From Eleginops maclovinus (taxonomy: Eukaryota > Chordata > Actinopteri > Perciformes > Eleginopidae), in NCBI RefSeq assembly GCF_036324505.1, contig NC_086367.1, forward strand, positions 23,690,078 through 23,754,077: 64,000 bases of DNA. Direction: 5' to 3'. Each line of letters begins with the position of its first letter. Position 1 is the first letter of the stretch. The notes below the pieces were generated by a model that worked only from the letters and a program-made list of their open reading frames with translations, was not told where the DNA came from and ran no database searches. This document shows positions 12,501-21,507 of the stretch, one piece after another. Position numbers and translations under genes: made by a program.

Positions 12501-15202
12501 TCAAGTTCCAGATGTATTCGGCCCCAGGTGTGTGCAGCTGTGAGCAGAGTCACCCTCGCTATTCCCAGTCTTATAATGTGCAGACACTCGAACTGGGGCA
12601 ATGATGACTTGGACTTGGACTCGAAGAGAAGGGACTTGAGAGTTGGTGAGTTGACTACAACACTGGGTAGGTTGTACGATGATAAAAAGAGCTGTGTAGA
12701 GATCACGAGGGCCGTAAAACGAGCGCCACAGTAAAGTCATATTTCTATAACTGTAAATAAAGAATCTGATCGCATAAGGAATGAAAGGCCTCTCCAGATG
12801 TGGTGGACTTTAGTGGTTAAACCAAATGAAAGCCAGGGCTTTTAACTACACTTTGACAGCTACAGATCCTCTTCCTTTAGTGAACATACCTCCTCTTTCT
12901 TCTCTTTCCTCTTCTTGTTACGGGGCTGGCTGTCGGGGTCCTGTGACGGAGCGTTCAGCTCGCTGGCGTACTCTCGGATCAGGACTTCTATCGCTCCGTT
13001 CACCACCTGGTCCCGGTGCAGGGTCTCCTCGTCCAGGACGTCCTCGTCATCGCCATCATCGTCCCCATTCTTTGACCCAGCGCCGGCTCCCTTGGAGAGA
13101 GAATTGGGAAAATTACAAACTATTGGGACTGTTGGGATGTTATGGACTGTTGGGATGTTATGAAGCCACGGATGAGAGTTTCAGCAAAGCATTTAAAATA
13201 AAGATACACTTTCTATATATTCTGATTGACAGTTAGAAGCTTCCCGTTCTGTGACGGATGTGATGCGTGCTCTTTGATAAAGACATGAGAAGAAGTAAAC
13301 CATCAGGTGAAGAGCGTACCCCGTTGGCGCTCCTCTTCTTGGCCTTCCACTCATCCAGCTGGCTCTTGGTTTTAGCGTCGACCTTCACCAGCAGCTTTTT
13401 GTCTCCTAACAGCAGCTCATGAAGGAGTCTGAGCGACCGTAGAGTCGACTCGGGCTCCTTATACTCACAGAACCCGAACGCTTCAGGAGAGAGGAGCAGA
13501 AAGGAAGGTTAGAAACCAAACATGCTAACTTAGAAAACGTTTGGCATTTCAGAGTTTGAATGTACGAGGTGTCTTTGTGTTTCCTACCTTGAAGTTTCCC
13601 AGAGGCACCTTGAACCCTTTTCCAGCTCAGAACAATTCCACATTTCTGTTTGGAAAGAGAAAACATTACAGTTTAGACTTGGATTTTCTCAATGGATATG
13701 TAGAAGGGTTAAAAGAGTATCAGATTTTCCCAATAATGTTTAAATGAATTAGAGTTTCAGAGTATTAGATTAGTGTTAACAGTAATCATATTTTTGTTAG
13801 GATGATCCTCAAAGGAATGAGAATAATTATAATTGAAATATAACTGTACCTTGTAACATAAACATGTCAACAGTCCTAAAGCCTATTAAATGAACTACAA
13901 ATTAATAATAACAAGGGCTATAAGCTTTTAAAATAATGTAAATGACTATTAAAGACTAGCACACACTCTAGGTACACCTGTAACTTTAACTCACACACAC
14001 GGTATGATAACATTAAAACAATTCTGTGACACAAGGTCCTGCAGAATCTGATGTTTTGGAGTTTTGAGTTGCATCAAAACTGAGTTTACAAAAAGGGTTG
14101 CCTGAAACTCATTTTCTGAATTACAGAGTTAGGCCACCCACCGCTAGCAGCTGTCTGACCAACATGTCAGAAGCCTTTTCAGAGATGTTCCCCACGAACA
14201 CGGTGGTGGTCGGGCCTCCGTTGTCGTCGGAGTCCTTGGCTCTGACAGTCGGCTCCTTCTTCATCAGCATCGGTTTGTGTGCTACAGACACTGAGGTCGG
14301 GACCAGGACCTGCGACAGCAAATAACAAGTGTTACTGTTATCCAGAACAACAACAAAAAAAGGCTCAGAGGACGCTTTAAATCACATGCAGAAGAAGAAC
14401 CGTTTCTAACTCACTGTGGGTGAGGGGGTCACCACACCCATGTGAACCGGGATCATGGGAGTACCTGCAAATAAAGACAATAAACAAACCATGTATTTAA
14501 GAATACAACATCACACAGTTATATATTTTGTCTTGGGTGAGATTACGCATGGTTATAGCAATAACACTTGCTAAGATATTATGGAAACTCTCTTTCTATT
14601 TGCCTTTTCTGCAGAAAATCCAGATGATAAATTAAAGGCACAAACTACTTTATACTTCTACAACATGTTGGATAGAATCAGAGCATGAAACCCTCTTTAT
14701 TAGTCACACATGCACACAGCAGAGAACACACAGTGAAACTGGTCCTCTGCATTTAACCCATCCTAGTACTGGGAGCAGTGGGCAGCTATTGTGCAGCCAA
14801 TACTATACTTTCACTCAATACATGTATGTGATAGATTTAGTAACTTATTACTTAATTCAGATATAAATCAACTGTTGACTAGTGTGGTAGCAGCTAGATA
14901 ACAGTAAGGTCTGTGTTATGTGTAAAGGAAGAATCCATTAAGCATAACAAGTAGTTATCATTTTGGAGCTAATTATGTGGTAGTTGAGCAAGGTTTTCAA
15001 TGCGTGACTTTGATTCGTCACAGAGTATTTTTACAGTCCGTTTTTACTACTTTGACTTCAACATATGGCTACCTTCTGATGCTAACAGTAACGTACCTGG
15101 GGGGACAGCCTGTGCAAACCCCGCATACTGAGGAGGCGGGATCCGGGGGGGTAGCTGCGGGATACCGATCTGCTGGCGGTTCATGGGAGGAGGGTACGAC
15201 AT
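3541..15202 (-). CDS. rbm25: RNA-binding protein 25 (RRM, RE/RD-rich, PWI splicing regulator)
   Basis: Seventeen coding exons, in gene order: 15097-15202, 14415-14464, 14142-14309, 13588-13645, 13320-13480, 12890-13090, 11739-11822, 6838-7100, 6449-6560, 6270-6359, 6085-6158, 5865-6015, 5189-5622, 4782-5086, 3963-4061, 3766-3813, 3541-3633. They encode about 831 residues (human about 843). A Pro-rich N-terminus (MSYPPPMNRQQIG) is followed by an RRM at ~87-165 (RNP2 VFVGNIS, RNP1 region AFGFCEY), an acidic linker, a long RE/RD/ER alternating tract, and a C-terminal PWI domain (~740-831, KPWINKK, ending AKKIGLAK). RBM25 is a nuclear U1-associated factor that promotes 5' splice-site choice. All junctions are GT-AG and in phase, except that exon 5189-5622 is one base too long: a C8 tract at 5452-5459 breaks the frame (see findings). 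The ATG at 15200-15202 lies one base inside its exon. Fish paralogue (a or b) cannot be assigned. Confidence 0.95.
3816..3837. repeat. G22 homopolymer (C22 on the transcribed strand)
   Basis: Twenty-two consecutive G on the plus strand directly abut the acceptor of the rbm25 exon 3766-3813. In the rbm25 transcript this is an uninterrupted C tract immediately before the AG, forming the polypyrimidine tract. Confidence 0.9.
4062..4781 (-). other. rbm25 intron, AT-rich
   Basis: This intron lies between the rbm25 exons 4782-5086 and 3963-4061. Its middle (4200-4460) repeats phrases like 'gaaaatctaaag', 'ctgagaatctcaatattctga' and 'aaaatgtcagaattccgagc'. These resemble the interior of the MITE-like element at 2.6-2.97 kb, suggesting a decayed relative. 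No coding signal seen. Confidence 0.5.
5452..5459 (-). other. C8 tract with apparent +1 frame break in rbm25
   Basis: Upstream of this tract the open frame reads REKRSSGRREEEPIPRAPP. Downstream, the conserved sequence QQSDDDEEEAMEED and onward to GLSLKLG is in the next frame. The exon (434 bp) starts in phase 0 and must end after one extra base, but its length is 2 mod 3. Seven C instead of eight would join the two frames. It is most likely a homopolymer length error, possibly a real allele. Confidence 0.75.
6838..7100 (-). other. RE/RD-repeat coding exon of rbm25
   Basis: This exon is part of rbm25. On the minus strand it is almost pure purine (gag/agg/cgg/gac codons) and encodes KLEEEKGKKEKERL followed by alternating Arg-Glu and Arg-Asp dipeptides, ending GRSRSR. 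In the family this charged tract carries nuclear-speckle targeting and splicing-factor contacts. Only the frame beginning with KLEEEK joins both neighbouring exons in phase; the other two frames are also open, an effect of the repetitive composition. Confidence 0.9.
7101..11738 (-). other. Long rbm25 intron, no gene seen
   Basis: This 4.6-kb intron contains very AT-rich stretches (7550-7960, 9230-9550) with runs of tatttttaata-type sequence. A more GC-balanced island at about 8930-9090 contains gattaacac/agattaac motifs. A CTCF-like motif lies at 11289-11303. No ORF resembles a known protein on either strand, and no RNA gene was recognised. Confidence 0.5.
11289..11303 (+). promoter_or_regulatory. 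CTCF core-motif match
   Basis: tccagcagggggcgc matches the vertebrate CTCF core (CCASNAGRKGGCRS) at every informative position. It lies inside the long rbm25 intron. Occupancy cannot be judged from sequence, and such motifs also occur within dispersed repeats. Confidence 0.4.
14694..14800 (+). mobile_element. Retrotransposon tail fragment
   Basis: The segment 'ctctgcatttaacccatcc' followed by 'tagtactgggagcagtgggc' (14747-14785) shares its core with the SINE copies at 35.0-35.2 kb and 38.0-38.3 kb (cctagtgttaggagcagtgg and its complement). This looks like a shared LINE/SINE tail. It lies in an rbm25 intron. Confidence 0.5.
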
Positions 15203-15509
15203 CCTGGGGAAATAATCAACAAATCAGAAACACTTTTAATGCACAGAGAAGCTAACAGGAAGATGATCAGCTGAAAATCAGGGAAACAGTGTTCCTCAGG
15301 GGCTAACCTGGGCTATGTCATGTTAATCATAACATTACACTTTATTTTAACCATATATATATTAGCTGACGTCTCTAGCTAACCAGTTACTACCTGTTCA
15401 TTAAAAAAAGTCTCATTCCCTCACGTTAACTAGCATAATTAGCTAAAGCTAGCTAGCGGTGGCCTGGCTAGCTCGGTTAGCTTCAGCGGTCATGGGAGGA
15501 TTCACTCAC

Positions 15510-15705
15510 CTGCTGCTAACACGTGTGAAATAAAACCCAGCGGCTAGAAACACTGCGGGATATCCGGATAAAAGCCCATTAAATACGGTTAACGGGAAAA
15601 CGTAACGTGTATGATGAGGGTTTTTATTCCGCTGCAGGAGCCCCACTGGATGCTAATAACTGGGACCCTTTCTGCTCGCAATGGATTCTGGGAGAATTGA
15701 GGTAG
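15510..15705 (-). other. rbm25 5'UTR exon and promoter region
   Basis: The coding exon with the ATG begins one base before it, at a clear acceptor (ttccccag, 15204-15212), so an upstream noncoding exon is required. A strong donor (cagcag/gtgagt) ends such an exon at 15510. The region above is GC-richer with CpGs (acgtgt, cggata, aacgtg). It contains a ggattctgggagaattg motif (15683-15699) resembling a degenerate ZNF143 site. The transcription start is not fixed. Confidence 0.5.
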
Positions 15706-15780
15706 AGTTTGTTTGTATTGCCCTAAATTCAGTCTGTCAGGCAAATCATATTTTATATTTTATAAAACCAAACAAATATC

Positions 15781-16228
15781 AGTGATGGAAGTAACTAAGT
15801 ACGTTAACTCAAGTACTGTATTTAAGTACAATTTTGAGATACTTGTACTTTACTTGAGTATTTCCAAATTATGCTACTTAGAACTTCTACTCCACTACAT
15901 TATTTAATCCCTGTAGTTGCTAGGCGGATTTGGATTAGCTACTGATGGTAAATATATTCTCCCTTAAATCAGACTGTAGTTCACCTGCAGTAAATCCAGC
16001 AGCTACCCTGCAGTATACAAAGCCATTCAAACTAGCTGCACCTTTACCAGCTCTGAGAACACTTTAATGATCAATCATTATAAAACATATCAGAGATATT
16101 ATTCTGAAATGGACCAATCAGACAATGACTACTTTTACTGTCGCTACTTTAAGTACATTTAGAGGAGAGTACTTTCTACTTTCACTGGAGGAACATTTAG
16201 AATACTTTCACTGTGACAGAGTATTCCT
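15781..16228 (+). mobile_element. Dispersed teleost element, source of the adjacent minisatellite
   Basis: It begins cagtgatggaagtaactaag and contains tactcaagtact, 'gtactttacttgagtatttc' and 'cttctactccactacatta', phrases shared with the 1.2-kb and 37.6-kb copies. The interior has no ORF. Its right end (tattcctacactctggtact) runs straight into the 32-bp tandem array, whose unit is this element's own terminal sequence. Confidence 0.6.
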
Positions 16229-18998
16229 ACACTCTGGTACTTCTACTTTACTCAAGTACAAGACCTGAGTACTTCTACTTTACTCAAGTACAAGACCTGA
16301 GTACTTCTACTTTACTCAAGTACAAGACCTGAGTACTTCTACTTTACTCAAGTACAAGACCTGAGTACTTATACTTTACTCAAGCACACAATCTGAGTAC
16401 TTCTACTTTACTCAAGAACAAGACCTGAGTACTTATACTTTACTCAAGTACAAGATCTGAGTACTTCTACTTTACTCAAGTACAAGACCTGAGTACTTCT
16501 ACTTTACTCAAGTACAAGACCTGAGTACTTCTACTTTACTCAAGAACAAGACCTGAGTACTTCTACTTTACTCAAGTACAAGACCTGAGTACTTCTACCT
16601 TTACTCAAGTACAAGATCTGAGTACTTCTACTTTACTCAAGTACAAGATCTGAGTACTTCTACTTTACTCAAGAACAAGACCTGAGTACTTCTACTTTAC
16701 TCAAGTACAAGACCTGAGTACTTCTACCTTTACTCAAGTACAAGATCTGAGTACTTCTACTTTACTCAAGAACAAGATCTGAGTACTTCTACTTTACTCA
16801 AATACAAGATCTGAGTACTTCTACTTTTACTCAAGTACAAGATCTGAGTACTTCTACTTTACTCAAGTACAAGACCTGAGTCTACTTACCAGTACAAGAC
16901 CTGAGTACTTCTACTTTACTCAAGTACAAGACCTGAGTACTTCTACTTTACTCAAGTACAAGATCTGAGTACTTCTACTTTACTCAAGTACAAGACCTGA
17001 GTACTTCTACTTTTAATCAAGTACAAGATCTGAGTACTTCTACTTTACTCAAGAACAAGACCTGAGTACTTCTACTTTACTCAAGTACAAGACCTGAGTA
17101 CTTCTACCTTTACTCAAGTACAAGATCTGAGTACTTCTACTTTACTCAAGTACAATATCTGAGTACTTCTACTTTACTCAAGAACAAGATCTGAGTACTT
17201 CTACTTTACTCAAGTACAAGACCTGAGTACTTCTACTTTACTCAAGTACAAGATCTGAGTACTTCTACTTTACTCAAGTACAAGACCTGAGTACTTCTAC
17301 TTTACTCAAGTACAAGATCTGAGTACTTCTACTTTACTCAAGTACAAGATCTGAGTACTTCTACTTTACTCAAGTACAAGACCTGAGTACTTCTACTTTA
17401 CTCAAGTACAAGATCTGAGTACTTCTACTTTACTCAAGTACAAGACCTGAGTACTTCTACTTTACTCAAGTACAAGACCTGAGTACTTCTACTTTACTCA
17501 AGTACAAGATCTGAGTACTTCTACTTTACTCAAGTACAAGACCTGAGTACTTCTACTTTACTCAAGTACAAGACCTGAGTACTTCTACTTTACTCAAGTA
17601 CAAGATCTGAGTACTTCTACTTTACTCAAGTACAAGATCTGAGTACTTCTACTTTACTCAAGTACAAGACCTGAGTACTTCTACTTTACTCAAGTACAAG
17701 ATCTGAGTACTTCTACTTTACTCAAGTACAAGACCTGAGTACTTCTACTTTACTCAAGTACAAGATCTGAGTACTTCTACTTTACTCAAGAACAAGATCT
17801 GAGTACTTCTACTTTACTCAAATACAAGATCTGAGTACTTCTACTTTACTCAAGTACAAGATCTGAGTACTTCTACTTTACTCAAGTACAAGACCTGAGT
17901 ACTTCTACTTTACTCAAGTACAAGACCTGAGTACTTCTACTTTACTCAAGTACAAGATCTGAGTACTTCTACTTTACTCAAGTACAAGACCTGAGTACTT
18001 CTACTTTACTCAAGTACAAGACCTGAGTACTTCTACTTTACTCAAGTACAAGACCTGAGTACTTCTACTTTACTCAAGTACAAGATCTGAGTACTTCTAC
18101 TTTACTCAAGTACAAGACCTGAGTACTTCTACTTTACTCAAGTACAATATCTGAGTACTTCTACTTTACTCAAGTACAAGACCTGAGTACTTCTACTTTA
18201 CTCAAGTACAAGACCTGAGTACTTCTACTTTACTCAAGTACAAGACCTGAGTACTTCTACTTTACTCAAGTACAAGACCTGAGTACTTCTACTTTACTCA
18301 AGTACAAGACCTGAGTACTTCTACTTTACTCAAGTACAAGATCTGAGTACTTCTACTTTACTCAAGTACAAGACCTGAGTACTTCTACTTTACTCAAGTA
18401 CAAGATCTGAGTACTTCTACTTTACTCAAGTACAAGACCTGAGTACTTCTACTTTACTCAAGTACAAGACCTGAGTACTTCTACTTTACTCAAGTACAAG
18501 ACCTGAGTACTTCTACTTTACTCAAGTACAAGACCTGAGTACTTCTACTTTACTCAAGTACAAGATCTGAGTACTTCTACTTTACTCAAGTACAAGACCT
18601 GAGTACTTCTACTTTACTCAAGTACAAGACCTGAGTACTTCTACTTTACTCAAGTACAAGACCTGAGTACTTCTACTTTACTCAAGTACAAGATCTGAGT
18701 ACTTCTACTTTACTCAAGTACAAGACCTGAGTACTTCTACTTTACTCAAGTACAATATCTGAGTACTTCTACTTTACTCAAGTACAAGACCTGAGTACTT
18801 CTACTTTACTCAAGTACAAGACCTGAGTACTTCTACTTTACTCAAGTACAAGACCTGAGTACTTCTACTTTACTCAAGTACAAGATCTGAGTACTTCTAC
18901 TTTACTCAAGTACAAGACCTGAGTACTTCTACTTTACTCAAGTACAATATCTGAGTACTTCTACTTTACTCAAGTACAAGATCTGAGTACTTCTACTT
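16229..18998 (+). repeat. 32-bp minisatellite, about 86 copies
   Basis: The unit is gagtacttctactttactc followed by aagtacaagacct, 32 bp. It runs for about 2.77 kb with high identity. Frequent variants are C/T in gacctgag versus gatctgag, g/a in caagtaca versus caagaaca, an occasional extra t or c, and one degraded unit near 16880. Variation is concentrated in the first third, and the last two thirds are nearly uniform. There are no spacers and no coding frame. Confidence 0.95.
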
Positions 18999-19344
18999 TT
19001 AAATTACTTCAAATACAACAGTTCATGGCCCTAGTATATGTCATGTACTTTGATTAGTATGTGTGTATTTATTTCTGTCGCGTTGTTCTTTCTCAAATTC
19101 TTCTACAGAACACACATGATGCAGCCCCAGGCCTAATAAACCCCTTAATTCCAAAATGAAAAACCCAAATAAAAAAGAACTCCTAACGTTTAGGATTCAG
19201 GTCAGACTAAATGGGAGCAGGATGTCAGTGTGTGATATCGATCTCTCCGACACTCAGAGAGCCTCCATGTTTCCAACGCTGGGTGGCGCCAGATGGTGGA
19301 GACGTCCTGGCCCTGCCTGTACATTACTGTAACTGTTGATCGTT

Positions 19345-19440
19345 TTAGTCCAATCAGCGTTCGGGAAGACGGTGACGTCAGCAGACAAACACTTGTTGGG
19401 GTGTTCGGAATCGCTTAGCAACCACCGGAAGTTCAGTCGG
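19345..19440. promoter_or_regulatory. Promoter-like motif cluster without a recognised gene
   Basis: Within 90 bases lie a CCAAT box (ccaatca, 19350), a full palindromic CRE (tgacgtca, 19373-19380), an RFX-type half site (cttagcaacc, 19414-19423) and an ETS site (ccggaagt, 19425-19432), with several CpGs. This combination is typical of TATA-less housekeeping promoters. No coding exon, donor site or known gene was found within 2 kb on either strand; arg2 starts 2.1 kb to the right. Confidence 0.4.
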
Positions 19441-19841
19441 TTCGTTAACGAGGAGTTTGTTCTCTTTCTTGTAATCGTTAAATCAGTTTAATGTTTATTA
19501 GTGTGTTCTCAAACATTAATAACACGTGTATTCATCTTTTCTTTGGTTTCAAAAATATGAAACACACATTAAATATGTTCATTATTGAATGTGTTTATTT
19601 ATCCCCATTGTTGGAAGCAAGGCATTACATAAGACATGTATTTAAAGAAGTGAATATATACATATTGAACATAAATGTAAAATATATAAGAAATGGCAAA
19701 GATACACACTACACTATAACTGTAATTACAATTTGAATTTAATGAGGAAGAGCGTGAGTACAATCAGTACAGATTTTTAAGGGTTATTTAAAGGACAACA
19801 GAGTGGAGTGTCTATTAGGTCTCATGGGTCTCTGCACACAA

Positions 19842-20226
19842 TTTATTAAATATATTAAAGTTCTCTACGCAAACCCAGGTGCAATGGTGTTATCAGGCAA
19901 TACTTGTTCACCACATTTTCAAATCCCTAGAGGTTCTCGCTAAGGAGGCCCACTGTCTCCCCTGTTATTTCTTTTATCTTTCTATTTGGAATAACACAAA
20001 ACAAGCTTCAAAGAATCCTAATCATCAAACCAGCACTTAAGATTTGTACACAGGGCTTATGCAACACCTGTATTTAGACACCGGGTCAAGTTAGTGCCAT
20101 CTTCTCTTTGCCAATTACGTTCACAAGGTTGCATAGGTACTTTTACACACATGCTTTGGGAGTGCTCTGAGGTACAGTCCTTTTGGGTACAAGTGGAGGA
20201 AGGGGAGGGGCTGAAGATCACTCAGC
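19842..20226 (+). mobile_element. Degraded L1-type LINE reverse transcriptase remnant
   Basis: Translation from 19842 gives FIKYIKVLYANPGAMVL, then GSR*GGPLSPLLF, the characteristic L1/Tx1-clade reverse-transcriptase motif (normally GSRQGCPLSPLLF), with a stop where Gln is expected. About 200 bases later, HMLWECSEVQSFWVQVE (about 20149-20199) matches the C-terminal H..WEC..VQ.FW region of L1-like ORF2. The segment between is deleted or out of frame. It is a dead 5'-truncated copy. Confidence 0.7.
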
Positions 20227-20259
20227 AGGGAGGGACATAAGGGTACTGAATACACTTAT

Positions 20260-20261
<2 letters not shown>

Positions 20262-20358
<97 letters not shown>

Positions 20359-20377
20359 ATGCTTTTGTGCATGCATA

Positions 20378-20412
<35 letters not shown>
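20262..20412. repeat. (GT)n microsatellites, two blocks
   Basis: (gt)n occupies 20262-20357 and again 20382-20412, with a short gcatgcttttgtgcatgcat spacer between. This is simple sequence; the Cys-Val or Thr-His frames through it are artefacts. Confidence 0.95.
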
Positions 20413-21136
20413 ATGTTTATAAGTGTATCGGATTAAGTTTCGTATACGTATGAGCAGGTGTACGTCTGTATCTGCATGTAATACCAATCTAAGTTAATGT
20501 GTATATGTATTTTATTTGCAAATTACCGGGTGTATGTACAAGCACAATATGCCATGAATTTATTTAAGTTTAATTTAAAACGACATCTGTGTTAATATGA
20601 AGCAATCAAAATAACAATAATAATAAAACTGAGTGGAGTGTGGTTAGAACAAAATATAAATAAAAACCCTGCATTCATTATAATGATCCTATGTATACAA
20701 ATATTCTGCACAGTATACTTTCACTATGATTGAATTCATTGTAATGAATATAACACTTTTATTCGTAGAGGGTTTTTCTACATTGTGGCTGGCTTATGTA
20801 ACAGGGTTAAAATACTTCCTTCACCTCGGAAAGAAAGGGACCCTAGACACCTGTCACCCTATAGGGGTAATTTAGGCTTTGGAAAGTTGGGTCTTAGTTC
20901 TGACCTGAATACCTGTTTGTTTGGGTGTGCCTGGCACCGGGGAGGGTCAAATGCTATTTTGTAAACAAGCCTGTGAATCCCATTGGGATGCGTCGCTGGA
21001 AATTTCCACACAGATGAGACTGCAGGATATGTGCTTCACAACAAACATGTCCCGAAAAAAAAGAAAAGCACCTGACCCACATTTACACGCAGGCCACGCC
21101 CCATTTTCCGCGCACCCACTCAGTTCCCGGCTTCCT

Positions 21137-21175
21137 ATTGGCTGCTCTGAAGGTGTGTCACTCAAATTGACGTCA
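21137..21175 (+). promoter_or_regulatory. arg2 promoter elements: inverted CCAAT box and CRE
   Basis: attgg (21137-21141, CCAAT on the minus strand) and a perfect CRE tgacgtca (21168-21175) lie 333-371 bases upstream of the arg2 ATG. A GC/KLF-type ccacgccccat precedes them (21096). cAMP-responsive control would fit known arginase-2 induction. The exact transcription start is not visible, though the sequence around 21390-21420 is a plausible 5'UTR start. Confidence 0.4.
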
Positions 21176-21507
21176 CACGCTGCATATGGAACAGAAGAGT
21201 ACGTGCTGAAATAGAAGTTTATAGCATGTTATAAATGATAAACATCGCTGATATTCCTGAAATAATCACACAAAAAGTACCAAATGCAACAGAAGAGGAA
21301 TGTGTGATGATATGATGTTAATCTTAGTCCTCCTTTTCACCAGCTCATGAATATTAAGTAGCTTCAGGCGCAATAAGACCGGCCTCCTGCAGCCGCGCAC
21401 TCATTCAGCATCCAGCAGCCAGAGCAACCTCTCACTCAGCTTTCATCAGACAACTGGGATCCGATTGGTTTGGACTGGGAAGATTCTGACTATTTAAAAA
21501 GTAAAAC

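Noticed and set aside
16229..18998. Regular repeats resembling a CRISPR array
   Set aside because: The units are head-to-tail copies without unique spacers, in an animal nuclear context. It is a minisatellite.
19491..19736. 81-residue open frame after the orphan promoter cluster
   Set aside because: AT-rich composition, no recognisable motif and no splice context. It is not distinguishable from chance.
20183..20487. Cys-Val and Thr-His open frames
   Set aside because: They translate the (GT)n microsatellites. The same applies at 37204-37533, 41461-41701 and 53985-54420.
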